A stretch of 64,000 bases of DNA from DATGUA01 sp035301545 (GCA_035301545.1 DATGUA010000071.1:13196-77195), one strand, 5' to 3'; numbered from the stretch's first letter, positions 53,249 through 62,397 are shown. Notes: generated from the letters alone by a model not told the origin. A program made the numbers and translations.

Positions 53249-53938
53249 TTAAACTCCCCTAATATTAATTATTATTCCAATTATATTTATACTTAATATT
53301 AGTATAATATAAACTATATCCTTCATCTGAATATCTATTATTTTATAATTACTAGCAGTATCATTCATATTAAAAGCTCTAGTTTCTAATGATAAAGCCA
53401 TAGTATCTGATATATTTATTATTCTTATCATTAATGGAATTAAGAATGCTCTATAGGCTATTTCAGGCTTATACCATTTATTATGAATTCCTCGTAATTT
53501 CATTGCTTGATAAATTCTTTTTATTTCTTCTTTCATTTTTGATGTAAATCTTAGACTGATTAACAATCCTAAATTTAATCCTCTTGGAAAATTATTTTGA
53601 TTTAACACCCTTACTAAATTTATAGGATTCATACTTAAAGTAGGTATTGCACTAATACCAAATAATGAAAATCTATAAAATGTAAGTTTAGCTTCTTCCA
53701 TTGTAGCAAAAACCAGAGTAGTTATTGCTACTACTGTTGATATTATTAATACTATAGGTAGTAATCTTAATATAGAATTAAAATATCCACTTAATAAGTA
53801 GACTCCTATTATCAGAAGTAAATAATATACAAACCAGTCATTTCTTACAAGTGATAAACCAATAAAAAAAGTTATTAAAGATCCTAATAATATAAATAAA
53901 GGATAAACATCCTCCATATTTCTCACTTCTTCTTTCAT
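53249..53938 (-). CDS. ECF transporter transmembrane coupling protein (EcfT)
   Basis: 229 aa with about five hydrophobic segments and the cytoplasmic coupling region typical of EcfT: IYQAMKLRGIHNKW and LSLETRAFNMNDT carry the two A-R-G/A-R-A-like helices that contact the ATPases. The ATG at 53938 overlaps the stop of the S-component gene (TAATG), and a second in-frame ATG seven codons later is an alternative start. Confidence 0.9.
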   Translation of the reverse strand: MKEEVRNMEDVYPLFILLGSLITFFIGLSLVRNDWFVYYLLLIIGVYLLSGYFNSILRLLPIVLIISTVVAITTLVFATMEEAKLTFYRFSLFGISAIPTLSMNPINLVRVLNQNNFPRGLNLGLLISLRFTSKMKEEIKRIYQAMKLRGIHNKWYKPEIAYRAFLIPLMIRIINISDTMALSLETRAFNMNDTASNYKIIDIQMKDIVYIILILSINIIGIIINIRGV

Positions 53939-54477
53939 TAAAGTTTCCCTGCCTCTTTTAATTCATCACCTATTTTTTGTCCTAGCCTAGCCCCTAAATA
54001 ACTTAATAATAATGTACCCATTATTAAAATAACTGTAAAAAATATATTTTCTATTTGCCCTCTTATACTTATATCTCTCATTATAGCTGTTACTACTAGG
54101 GTTATAGGTAAAGTTAGTGGTACATAAATAGTAGCAGCAAATTTTTTAGATCTATCTGATTCATAACTTTTAAAAATTATATATATTAAAATTTCAGTAA
54201 TTAGTGCAGCTAGTACTTGATTAAAAAACATAATTGGTGATAAAAATAATAATACTCCTCCTGTAAATATTCCCATAATTGTTAATGCCCCTAATTTGGG
54301 AACCTTTTTTAATCCAATAATAGAAAACAATGCAAAAATTGTCGCTGAGAACAACTGTCGCAGCGCATATATATTTGTAAACATTACTAATGGCATAATT
54401 AGACTAGATATTAATAATAATACGGCAGATAATATAGCCAAAAATACTATATCTTTTGTTATGAATTTATTTTTCAT
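53938..54477 (-). CDS. ECF transporter substrate-binding S component, substrate unknown
   Basis: 179 aa, around six hydrophobic segments, in the usual place of an S component just before ecfT and a fused ecfA. MPLVMFTNIYALRQLFSATIFALFSIIG and FLSPIMFFNQVLAALITEIL resemble the MptE/Trep_Strep-like group of S components. No binding motif for biotin, thiamin, riboflavin or cobalt is recognised. No riboswitch was identified upstream that might reveal the ligand. Confidence 0.78.
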   Translation of the reverse strand: MKNKFITKDIVFLAILSAVLLLISSLIMPLVMFTNIYALRQLFSATIFALFSIIGLKKVPKLGALTIMGIFTGGVLLFLSPIMFFNQVLAALITEILIYIIFKSYESDRSKKFAATIYVPLTLPITLVVTAIMRDISIRGQIENIFFTVILIMGTLLLSYLGARLGQKIGDELKEAGKL

Positions 54478-54548
54478 AAGCCTCTCCTCTATAATAAGTA
54501 TGTAATAATAGTATACCCATGGGATATAAATTTAGTGCAAAATAGCTA

Positions 54549-54577
54549 TTGCAAACTTTGTCGTTATTTGTTATAAT
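54549..54577 (+). promoter_or_regulatory. Sigma-A promoter of the candidate small RNA
   Basis: TTGCAA (54549-54554) and TATAAT (54572-54577) with exactly 17 bases between. Start of transcription is predicted near 54584. Confidence 0.75.
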
Positions 54578-54583
54578 TTATCT

Positions 54584-54699
54584 ACAAGGTTATCCCCCTG
54601 ATAACCTTTGAATAAGATCTCTATTCCCAATACCCCTTTTGAACGATTTGTTCCATCCAAAACTGGATGAAAGGCTCCTTCCCAGGAGCCTTTTTTTTT
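54584..54699 (+). ncRNA. Candidate C-rich small regulatory RNA
   Basis: About 115 bases with no sensible reading frame. The 5' hairpin AAGGTTATC-CCCCT-GATAACCTT shows five exposed loop pyrimidines, mostly C. A single-stranded stretch with TTCCC and ACCCC follows, then GAAC-GATTT-GTTC, a CATCC/GGATG hairpin and the final terminator stem, whose loop is again C-rich (TCCC). C-rich exposed motifs are typical of Firmicute sRNAs that pair with ribosome binding sites. An attenuating leader of the asparaginase gene that follows is the main alternative. Confidence 0.55.
54671..54699 (+). terminator. Strong intrinsic terminator of the small RNA
   Basis: AAGGCTCCT-TCCC-AGGAGCCTT with a run of nine Ts beginning within the stem, on the plus strand. 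Confidence 0.92.
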
Positions 54700-54748
54700 A
54701 TGTAATTTTATGTTAAACTTAATCCATACATAGTAGGGAGGTCTTTTT

Positions 54749-55738
54749 ATGAAAAATAAAGTTGTTATTATTTTTACCGGTGGTACTATATCTATGAAAA
54801 TAGATCCTGATCTACATGCTGCTATTCCTGCATTAAACTCTGAAGAAATATTGTCTATGGTTACTAATTTAGAGGATATTGCAGATATTGAAGATATTAA
54901 TCTTTTTAATCTTCCTAGTCCTCATATTACTCCAATAGATATGTTAAAACTAGCACAATCAGTTAAAGAAAATATCGAAAGAGATGATGTTGATAGTGTA
55001 ATAGTTACTCATGGGACAGATACTTTAGAAGAAACAGCTTATTTATTAGATTTAATTGTAGATAGTGAAAAACCTATAGTAGTGGTAGGAGCTATGCGTA
55101 ATAGTTCTGAATTAGGATATGATGGTTCTAGTAATATTTCTGCAGCTATCTGTACTGCTACATCTCCTTCTTCTAGAAACAAAGGAGTCTTAGTAGTAAT
55201 GAATAATGAAGTAAATGCTGCAAGTGAAGTTACTAAAACTAATACTCTATCCCTAAATACTTTCCAATCACCTGAATTTGGTCCTTTAGGAATTGTAGAC
55301 AACGAAGAAGTAATATTTTATAGAAATATTGTAAATCGTCAATATATCGATACTAATAACTTAGAGGAAAAGGTAGCTTTAATTAAAACTGTAGCAGGTA
55401 CTGATTCTGATATTATAGACTTTCATATTAATAATAATTATAAAGGCATAGTTATTGAGGCTTTAGGGAGAGGTAATGTTCCACCTGCAATGATTCCTGG
55501 TATTAAGAAAGCTATTGATAAGAATATTCCTATAGCCATAGTGTCTCGTTGTTATACTGGCCGAGTATTAGGTACTTATGGATATGAAGGTGGAGGGAAA
55601 CATTTAAGAGATTTAGGAGTTCTCTTTGGAGGTAATCTTCCTGGACAAAAAGCCAGAATAAAATTAATGTTAATCTTAGGATTAACTAAAGATATGGATA
55701 AAGTAAAAGATCTCTTCGAAAAAAATCTTGTGCATTAA
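54749..55738 (+). CDS. ansA: Type I L-asparaginase
   Basis: 329 aa cytoplasmic-type asparaginase, asparagine to aspartate plus ammonia. The first catalytic threonine is in IIFTGGTISMK and the second in VTHGTDTLEETAYLLD. There is no signal peptide. AGGGAGG stands nine bases before the ATG. Its aspartate product could feed aspartate ammonia-lyase. It is a lone plus-strand gene, following the candidate small RNA and ending in a terminator shared with the convergent neighbour. Confidence 0.95.
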   Translation: MKNKVVIIFTGGTISMKIDPDLHAAIPALNSEEILSMVTNLEDIADIEDINLFNLPSPHITPIDMLKLAQSVKENIERDDVDSVIVTHGTDTLEETAYLLDLIVDSEKPIVVVGAMRNSSELGYDGSSNISAAICTATSPSSRNKGVLVVMNNEVNAASEVTKTNTLSLNTFQSPEFGPLGIVDNEEVIFYRNIVNRQYIDTNNLEEKVALIKTVAGTDSDIIDFHINNNYKGIVIEALGRGNVPPAMIPGIKKAIDKNIPIAIVSRCYTGRVLGTYGYEGGGKHLRDLGVLFGGNLPGQKARIKLMLILGLTKDMDKVKDLFEKNLVH

Positions 55739-55771
55739 AAAAGATATGGATTTTTAATCCATATCTTTTTT
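55737..55771. terminator. Shared terminator of convergent ansA and propeller gene
   Basis: AAAAAAGATATGGATT, loop TTT, and the exact complement. It covers the stop region of both genes; the final codons of the minus-strand gene (KKDMD) lie in the stem. Confidence 0.92.
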
Positions 55772-56782
55772 AATGCTTATTTCCTCTACATTTACTAAAG
55801 GTCCAAATCCTAAAAATTTAATATCGGGATACATTGTCCCAAATCCATAATCTAAATCTATATCTCCATCTTCTACATTACTAATATATTTGTATCTAAT
55901 CATATCTATAAATTTAGATTCTTTCCATAAATAAATAGAACTCCAATTTAGTCCTTTATCATCACTATATCTACTTAATAATTTATTAGACTCATTCCAT
56001 ACTATCCATAATCTTTCCCCTTCTATAATTAATGTAGGATTAGAAGGATTTCCTTGATTAGAAATATCCACCTCTTTCTCTACAATCATATCCTCTTTAG
56101 AATGCAAACATTTTACATATTTTATTATTAGATTTTCATTTTGATACTTAGAATATACTAAATGAAAATAATCTTCTTCCTTTATGATATCTATATATAA
56201 TTTGTCATTATTATCAGTTAATTTTATTGATTGTTCCCATTTATTATTATTGAAATCAAATCTTTTCATAGATATTTCATTTTCCTGATAATAGAATAAC
56301 AACATATCATCTCCATCTTTTAATATTTTTATAGGATTTAAAACTTTACTTACCTTTATTTCTTCTACTATAAAATTGGTCCACTCTCCATCCTTTAATA
56401 AATAATGATGTATTTCAAATATCCTATCTACACTAGAATTTAAAACTGCATATATTATACTTATAGAATCTGAATTTTGTTTGATATTTAGTTCAAATAC
56501 TTTTGGTATACTATTTGAAGTTAAATCTATATTATCCAATACTTCTACATCTATAATTAACTCTTTTAAATATTGTTCTCTATTCTGATATATTAATAAG
56601 ATTTGACCTTTTTTATTTACTAATATATCAAATTCTCCTAATACATCCCTAACAATTATATCTTCCTTAGTTTCAGTATTAGTATAATAATTCATAATTA
56701 TTTTATTACCTATATTTCTAAATATGTATATTTCATCTTCTTCTGTATGAACTATAGAAGCCCTATTATTGTATAATGTCAT
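55754..56782 (-). CDS. Uncharacterised beta-propeller-like protein with Asp-box
   Basis: 342 aa from the ATG at 56782, which has GGAAGGAAG upstream. No signal peptide or membrane segment is seen, so it is probably cytoplasmic or a spore-layer component. The protein is made of repeated short beta-strand-like modules, e.g. RASIVHTEEDEIYIFRN and DIIKEEDYFHLVYSK. SRYSDDKGLNWSS near residue 295 is a BNR/Asp-box (S-x-D-x-G-x-x-W). Function unknown. It is divergent from the His-rich gene, with 145 bases in between, and could act with it. Confidence 0.75.
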   Translation of the reverse strand: MTLYNNRASIVHTEEDEIYIFRNIGNKIIMNYYTNTETKEDIIVRDVLGEFDILVNKKGQILLIYQNREQYLKELIIDVEVLDNIDLTSNSIPKVFELNIKQNSDSISIIYAVLNSSVDRIFEIHHYLLKDGEWTNFIVEEIKVSKVLNPIKILKDGDDMLLFYYQENEISMKRFDFNNNKWEQSIKLTDNNDKLYIDIIKEEDYFHLVYSKYQNENLIIKYVKCLHSKEDMIVEKEVDISNQGNPSNPTLIIEGERLWIVWNESNKLLSRYSDDKGLNWSSIYLWKESKFIDMIRYKYISNVEDGDIDLDYGFGTMYPDIKFLGFGPLVNVEEISIKKDMD

Positions 56783-56927
56783 TATTTCACTTCCTTCCAA
56801 AGTATTCCTCATATTATTTATATTGTTATTTCTACATATTTATGATAAAAAGTAACACTTTACCACTATTTGAATAAGTTATAATTAAGTACTAAAAATA
56901 CTAATTATTTTGAAAGGATGATAGTAT

Positions 56928-58058
56928 ATGTCTTCAAGAAAAAGACCTGATCATAGACCAGATTATGGATATCACGATCACGATTGTAAAGATGACCACA
57001 AACATGACCACTGTCACGATCACCATCATGGGCATCACCATCATGATCATTGCCATGATGATCATTGTTATGATGATAAATGTTCTTTATTACCAATCGA
57101 GGAAGGATGCTGTACTGCAACTACAGGTTGTGAATGGGATGGTACTCTAAGAAATATTGTTACTGAACCTATATTTACTCAAAAAGTATATGATGCAGCA
57201 TTATCAAATTTACAAGCTTTAAGTACTCTTAATAATGTAAAATTTTATCCTGAATTACCAAGAGGTTGTAGAGTAATTAAAATAATAGATGTTAGATGTA
57301 AGAAGTTCTTTAAACCATCTAATATTAATGATCCTAGAAACTTCAAGATAAAACCTAAAGTAGAATTATCTGGTGGAGAATTCATAAAAGACGAAAAGGG
57401 AAAATATGTAGAAGTAGTAGGTCCAGATGGACTTCCTAGCCAGAAATTAATATATGCAGACACAGAGGAATGTGATTGTGAAGGTAAAGGTACACCAGTA
57501 TTTGGAACTCAAAAAATTAAAATAACAGGAAATGTTACAATCGAAATTGAACTTTTAATAGCAGGTCCTAGAGATAGAAAGAGAAAATTCACAATAAAAG
57601 CTAATGTTCCGATTACTTCAAGGAATTCACCATTAGTTCTAACTAATTTCTTTGAATTATGTATACCATCTGTAGAAAACTCAGCATTTTTCCCAAGATA
57701 TACAGAATTTTGTAATGTATCTTGTGAAACAAGATTAGCAACTAATAGGGCAGCACGAGATCTTAAAATATGTCCAGATACTAGGTCAATCACTGTAGAT
57801 TTAATAATCGCATTATGTGCATCTTGTGAACAAAAGATCTTAGTACCATCACAACTATGTGTGTTATCTTCAGGTTTCCCTAAATTATCGCCTGAGACTT
57901 CACCTATATGCTCTACCTTCCCAACTCTATTTCCTAAACAAATAGATGAAAATAGTCAAACAAATCCAGATCACGGCTGTCATGATAAACCTTTTAAATT
58001 TTCCATGGACAACGAACACAATATGTCAGTAATGGAATTTGAAGATGAGGATTACTAA
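56928..58058 (+). CDS. His/Asp-rich and Cys-rich protein, possible spore coat or metal-binding protein
   Basis: 376 aa. Residues 8-48 are almost entirely histidine and aspartate with a few cysteines, a strong metal-binding tract. A conserved-looking body follows with spaced cysteines: CSLLPIEEGCCTATTGCEWDGT, GCRVIKIIDVRCKKFF, ECDCEGKG, FELCIPS, FCNVSCETRLATNRAARDL and LCASCEQKILVPSQLCVLSSG. There is no signal peptide and it carries no known enzyme motif. Layout and lack of export signal suit a sporulation outer-layer protein, which is inference. AAAGGATG precedes the ATG. Confidence 0.8.
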   Translation: MSSRKRPDHRPDYGYHDHDCKDDHKHDHCHDHHHGHHHHDHCHDDHCYDDKCSLLPIEEGCCTATTGCEWDGTLRNIVTEPIFTQKVYDAALSNLQALSTLNNVKFYPELPRGCRVIKIIDVRCKKFFKPSNINDPRNFKIKPKVELSGGEFIKDEKGKYVEVVGPDGLPSQKLIYADTEECDCEGKGTPVFGTQKIKITGNVTIEIELLIAGPRDRKRKFTIKANVPITSRNSPLVLTNFFELCIPSVENSAFFPRYTEFCNVSCETRLATNRAARDLKICPDTRSITVDLIIALCASCEQKILVPSQLCVLSSGFPKLSPETSPICSTFPTLFPKQIDENSQTNPDHGCHDKPFKFSMDNEHNMSVMEFEDEDY

Positions 58059-58060
58059 AA

Positions 58061-58108
58061 ATAAAGTAGAGAAGTAGACATCATCTGATGTCTACTTCTC
58101 TACTTTAT
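58061..58108. terminator. Bidirectional terminator, 23-bp perfect stem
   Basis: ATAAAGTAGAGAAGTAGACATCA with a 2-base loop and the exact complement, between the convergent His-rich gene and the activase gene; it overlaps the last codons of the latter. Confidence 0.88.
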
Positions 58109-59078
58109 ACATATTCGATTCCTTAAAAGCCCATTTACCACATTTATCACCATATCTAGCTAGCAATTCATTATCCTCTTTTATCTCTAAAATTTCACAT
58201 ATATTAGAGCAATCCTTACATTCTATTGTACCTACCTCGTAATTATGTTTATATAAATCTATTCCTTTAAAGTTAGTATATCCTTGAGATAATGCCTTTT
58301 CTTTACCTAGTATAGCTGCTCCCATGGCACCCATTACATCGTAATGAGGTGGTACAATAACTTCCATATCTAATGCTTCTTCAAAAGCTTGTCGTATTCC
58401 TTGATTAGCAGCTACCCCTCCTTGAAATAAGATAGGCCCTTGTATATTTTTACCTTTTCCTACATTACTCAAAAAATTTCTTACTAAAGCATCACATAAT
58501 CCTTTAATAATATCTTCTTGATTATGTCCAAATTGTTGTTTATGAATCATATCCGATTCTGCAAAAACTGCACATCTACCAGCTATTCTCACTGGATTTG
58601 TAGATGTTAAAGCTTTTTCTCCAAATTTATCAATAGGTATATCTAATCTTAATGCTTGACGATCAAGAAATGATCCAGTACCAGCAGCACATACTGTATT
58701 CATAGCAAAGTCTACTACTATACCATCTCTCATAATTATTATTTTAGAGTCTTGACCTCCTATTTCTATAATCGTCCTAACCTCAGGATTATAATCTAGA
58801 CCTGCTATTCCATGAGAAGTAATCTCATTTTTTACAATATCAGCTCCTGCAATAATAGATGCTAAATATCTCCCACTTCCTGTAGTACCTACTCCTAATA
58901 TATTTCCTTCACCATAATCCTCTGCTAATTCTTTAATACCAGATTTTATTATTTCTATAGGCTCTCCTTGAGTCCTTAGATATCTATTAAATACTAATTC
59001 ATTATCATTATTTATTAATACAATATTTGTACTTACTGAACCTACATCTATGCCTAGATAATAATTATCCAATTGCAA
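58092..59078 (-). CDS. Acyl-CoA dehydratase activase-type ATPase (BadF/HgdC family)
   Basis: 328 aa ASKHA ATPase. LGIDVGSVSTNIVLI, IIEIGGQDSKII and FQGGVAANQGIR form the nucleotide site. Cysteines in NTVCAAGTGSFLD and AGRCAVFAESDM are those that bridge a 4Fe-4S cluster between two subunits in HgdC. An extra C-terminal cysteine group (CKDCSNIC...CGKW) goes beyond classical HgdC. It is the last of a three-gene overlapping set. A TTG start at 59078 overlaps the upstream gene, and a second TTG two codons later is possible. No dehydratase genes are in this window. Confidence 0.9.
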   Translation of the reverse strand: MQLDNYYLGIDVGSVSTNIVLINNDNELVFNRYLRTQGEPIEIIKSGIKELAEDYGEGNILGVGTTGSGRYLASIIAGADIVKNEITSHGIAGLDYNPEVRTIIEIGGQDSKIIIMRDGIVVDFAMNTVCAAGTGSFLDRQALRLDIPIDKFGEKALTSTNPVRIAGRCAVFAESDMIHKQQFGHNQEDIIKGLCDALVRNFLSNVGKGKNIQGPILFQGGVAANQGIRQAFEEALDMEVIVPPHYDVMGAMGAAILGKEKALSQGYTNFKGIDLYKHNYEVGTIECKDCSNICEILEIKEDNELLARYGDKCGKWAFKESNMYKVEK

Positions 59079-60156
59079 TTTTCTCCTTTCTCCTTTTGAT
59101 TAAATCTACATATGCTTCTAATCTAGTTAAATATCCAGCTTCTCCAGTCATTTCATCTACTACTAAAGTCATAATTGGAAAATCTAAATCTTTATTTACA
59201 GTCTTTAATATACTTTTAGCAACTATTTCAGGCATACAATTTAGAGGTAAGATTTGAATAACTCCATCATAACCAATATTATTATAATATATTACACTAC
59301 CTACAGTTTCCCGACCATGACCTCCTACTAAAGTTTCTAAATAAGGTTTAGCTAGTTTAAGTTTCATATTCTCTTCTTTTGATCCAAAAGGATAAGAATA
59401 TACATGGTGTTCAAACCACTTAGTAGGAGTTAAAGACTTCTCTACTAATACACCCATATTCCCTAACTTTCTCTCTATCTCCAAATTTACAAAAGGCTCA
59501 ATTATAGTATAAATCTCTCCTATAATTCCTATTTTAATCGGATTATGATTTTTATCTAATTTAATATTATTTAAATCCTCTCTAGTTTTTTTAATTAAAT
59601 CTAATGTTTCTTTTTTTCCATGGGTTTTAACTGCTTCTATATAAAAATTATCCATAATATTATTTACTTCACTTTTATCATATGCATAAGCTCTTATCTC
59701 ATTTGAAAACTGTGTTAATTCATCTGTCATCTTTATAAGATCTAAAGCTGGTTTTATATTTTTTACAATATTTATAATAGAATTTGATCCTGTAAATCTT
59801 CCTACATTCTCTTTAAACTGTTTAACTCCTTCTCTAGGAGGTTCTATTACAATTATCTCAGCATCATATCCAAGTTTCCTTAGTATATCTTCTTGTATCA
59901 TTCCATATAATCCAAATCTACAAGGTCCACAGCTTCCTGTAATAATTATTGTATCTGCACCCTTTTCTATACTTTCTATATAATTACCTATAAATATTTT
60001 AAAAGGAAGACACATCATTTCAGGTGAATATTTAGCTCCTAATTCTAAAGTTTTTCTACTGCATCTTGGTGGAGCTATAACTTCATGACCTAATTCTTCT
60101 AAATAGGATTTACCAGCAATATATACATTACCTAAATGAGGGAATGTTATCTTCAC
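59065..60156 (-). CDS. HgdB/DUF2229-type activase-associated protein (second)
   Basis: 363 aa, related to the 2-hydroxyacyl-CoA dehydratase (HgdB/C-like) fold. MKITFPHLGNVYIAGKSYLEELGHEVIAPPRCSRKTLELGAKYSPEMMCLPFKIFIGNYIE and IIITGSCGPCRFGLYGMIQEDIL hold cysteines likely to bind Fe-S. VVDEMTGEAGYLTRLEA near the C-terminus matches the end of the preceding protein, so the two are paralogues. GTG start at 60156 with GGAGGG upstream; it overlaps its neighbours at both ends. Confidence 0.83.
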   Translation of the reverse strand: MKITFPHLGNVYIAGKSYLEELGHEVIAPPRCSRKTLELGAKYSPEMMCLPFKIFIGNYIESIEKGADTIIITGSCGPCRFGLYGMIQEDILRKLGYDAEIIVIEPPREGVKQFKENVGRFTGSNSIINIVKNIKPALDLIKMTDELTQFSNEIRAYAYDKSEVNNIMDNFYIEAVKTHGKKETLDLIKKTREDLNNIKLDKNHNPIKIGIIGEIYTIIEPFVNLEIERKLGNMGVLVEKSLTPTKWFEHHVYSYPFGSKEENMKLKLAKPYLETLVGGHGRETVGSVIYYNNIGYDGVIQILPLNCMPEIVAKSILKTVNKDLDFPIMTLVVDEMTGEAGYLTRLEAYVDLIKRRKEKIAIG

Positions 60157-61090
60157 TTCTATCCCTCCATTTCATCATATCTAAGAATGCTTCTATTCTA
60201 GTATCAAAACCTGCTTCACCAGTTTGTTCATCTAGAGTTAATTCCATAATAGGGATATTATGCTCAGTAGCTTTATGGGATACTATATATGATAATATGG
60301 AATCTAAACCACAACCAAAAGATGATAAATATATTATTCCATCTATTTTTCCCTCATCCATTAATTTAAAAGCTGAGCCTGTAGTCTTTCTTCCATGGGT
60401 CCAAAACATCCTTTTAGGAATTTTATTCGAATACTCTCTTATATCTGAGTTATTAATATCATCTGACACAATTATATTTATATTCATATCTCTTAATTTA
60501 TTAATAATATTCATATTGATAAAATTATCATATACATTATAAGAATGTCCTAATAACAATATATTTATTTCATTTGAGCCTATTCTATTGTCTTCATTCC
60601 CAATAATTTTCTCTCTTATCCATTTGTTTTGTATATCTGGATCTTTTATAGCATTTTTATAAGCTCTCACATTCTCTCTTCTTTCTATATTTAATCTTTC
60701 CCCTATATCAGAAAAATGTCTTTTAAAATTATTTCTTTTAAACAAGTTTAATTGTACATCTATTATTTCCGGTAATTCATTTATACTATGTTTAATCATA
60801 TCTGGAAGTCCTAATATCTTAGGACAACAATATTCTTTTTTGTATATACTTATTATCTTAGGTATAAACAAATAATCTACTTTATCTTTTAAATACTCTA
60901 CATGACCATGAAATATTTTGACTGGTAAACAAGCTTCATCAACAGAACTATGTATCCCCATATTTAATATATCTTTATTAGTATTAGGTGAGGAAACTAA
61001 TTCATAATCTAACTCCTTAAAATATCTTTCCCATATTGGATAAAATTCGTAATACAACATTCCTCTAGGGACCCCTATCTTTTCTACCAT
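60128..61090 (-). CDS. DUF2229-type activase-associated protein (first)
   Basis: 320 aa. VEKIGVPRGMLYYEFYPIWERYFKELDYELVSSPNTNKDIL is the DUF2229 start, followed by SSVDEACLPVKIFHGHVEYL and PKIISIYKKEYCCPKILGLPDMI with probable Fe-S cysteines. The C-terminus ELTLDEQTGEAGFDTRIEAFLDMMKWR parallels the next gene. In many Firmicutes these parts are fused into one very long activase-related protein; here they are three separate overlapping genes. It begins a unit read toward the activase gene. Confidence 0.83.
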   Translation of the reverse strand: MVEKIGVPRGMLYYEFYPIWERYFKELDYELVSSPNTNKDILNMGIHSSVDEACLPVKIFHGHVEYLKDKVDYLFIPKIISIYKKEYCCPKILGLPDMIKHSINELPEIIDVQLNLFKRNNFKRHFSDIGERLNIERRENVRAYKNAIKDPDIQNKWIREKIIGNEDNRIGSNEINILLLGHSYNVYDNFINMNIINKLRDMNINIIVSDDINNSDIREYSNKIPKRMFWTHGRKTTGSAFKLMDEGKIDGIIYLSSFGCGLDSILSYIVSHKATEHNIPIMELTLDEQTGEAGFDTRIEAFLDMMKWRDRSEDNIPSFR

Positions 61091-61195
61091 AAAACATTCT
61101 CCTTTCCTACTCTCATAGTATTGACTAAATGGTTAAATTATATAACTGTACAAAAGATATTTTATGATATAAAATTTGTTAGAGGGTGATTATAT

Positions 61196-62173
61196 ATGGA
61201 AATAATAGAGACTATATTCTCTGATGATTTAAATGTAGATAGTAATATTGTTAAAGAAGATTCTTGTTTCTTAGATATAGAAACAACTGGCTTAAGTAGG
61301 CATAAGAATACAATATATTTAATAGGAATTTTATATTTTAATAAAGATAAGAATTCCTGGACATTAGCTCAAATATTCGCTAATAATCAAGATAAAGAAA
61401 AAGAACTACTCTTAGCTACTATGGATTTGTTATCAAATTTTAATCAAATCATAAATTATAATGGAAATTCTTTTGATATTCCTTTTATCAATCAACGTTT
61501 ACAGCATCATTCTATAGATAATTATATATCTAAAGATAAATCTTTAGATATATATGCTATAGTCCGTAGTAATAAAAACATATTAAATTCAAAAAATTTA
61601 AAATTAGAAACTATTGAAGAATATCTTGGCATATATAGAACAGATATATATTCTGGTAGGGATTGTATTAGGTTTTATAAAAATTATGTGGAAAATGGAG
61701 AAAAAGAATTAAAAGATAGAATATTACAACATAATTATGATGATCTATATTACCTTTTAAGGGTAGTTGAAATTATAAATATATTAGAAGATAAAAAGTC
61801 TTTTAATATACTCTATAAGAATGAATCTGTAAAATTTACTATAGATACTATTAAACATTCTAATGATTTTCTTATAATTAATGGATTTTATTCACCTCAA
61901 TACAAAATTAATCAAATGTATTATGAAGAGAATTATAAATTACTAATCAAAGAAGATCATCATTTTGAGATTTCTATAGAAATTCAAAAAGGTTTAGTAA
62001 ATCCTGAAGAAATTTCCCTATTTATAAATAGAAAGGAATATCCTATTGGTAATATTATAGGAAAATCTCCATATAATCTTCCTGAAGATATAATATTATT
62101 AAAAATAGAGAAACAATATATTATAGAGAACATTAAGCAAGTAATATTATCCCTATTTAAAAGTGTTTTATAA
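61196..62173 (+). CDS. YprB-like RNase H-fold exonuclease
   Basis: 325 aa. The N-terminal domain (about 20-190) has the DEDD-type motifs CFLDIETTGLSRHKNTIYLIGILYF (DxE), IINYNGNSFDIPFINQRL (N-x-x-x-F-D), and LQHNYDDLYYLLRVVEII (HNxxD), typical of the RNase_H_2/YprB family. The C-terminal 130 residues have no recognised domain and lack the TPR region of longer YprB forms. GAGGGTGAT precedes the ATG. It is divergent from the activase-type genes. Confidence 0.87.
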   Translation: MEIIETIFSDDLNVDSNIVKEDSCFLDIETTGLSRHKNTIYLIGILYFNKDKNSWTLAQIFANNQDKEKELLLATMDLLSNFNQIINYNGNSFDIPFINQRLQHHSIDNYISKDKSLDIYAIVRSNKNILNSKNLKLETIEEYLGIYRTDIYSGRDCIRFYKNYVENGEKELKDRILQHNYDDLYYLLRVVEIINILEDKKSFNILYKNESVKFTIDTIKHSNDFLIINGFYSPQYKINQMYYEENYKLLIKEDHHFEISIEIQKGLVNPEEISLFINRKEYPIGNIIGKSPYNLPEDIILLKIEKQYIIENIKQVILSLFKSVL

Positions 62174-62397
62174 TAGCAAATTAAAAGCATAAACTAGGAT
62201 ATAATATTCTATAAAAATATAATAATAGAATTTAATTAATAGTAATAGGTAGGTGTAGGTATGGTTAAATTTAAGAATGTATAAAAAGTTTATAATACAA
62301 TTTAATATATTATAAGCCATAAGATAAAGCAATTCTTAATTGATGAATATAATCGGTCAAGTAATCCTACATTCTAATAAATCTTATATTACCACAA

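Noticed and set aside
54478..54748. Riboswitch on the minus strand in the ECF transporter leader
   Set aside because: The stem-loops here are oriented with a T-run and a promoter on the plus strand; no known aptamer (thiamin, cobalamin, FMN, preQ1, folate) could be recognised on the minus strand.
56905..57120. Open frames overlapping the His-rich tract on both strands
   Set aside because: They are by-products of the GAT/CAC-rich repeat coding for His/Asp; the 376-residue frame has the ribosome binding site and continuous coding.
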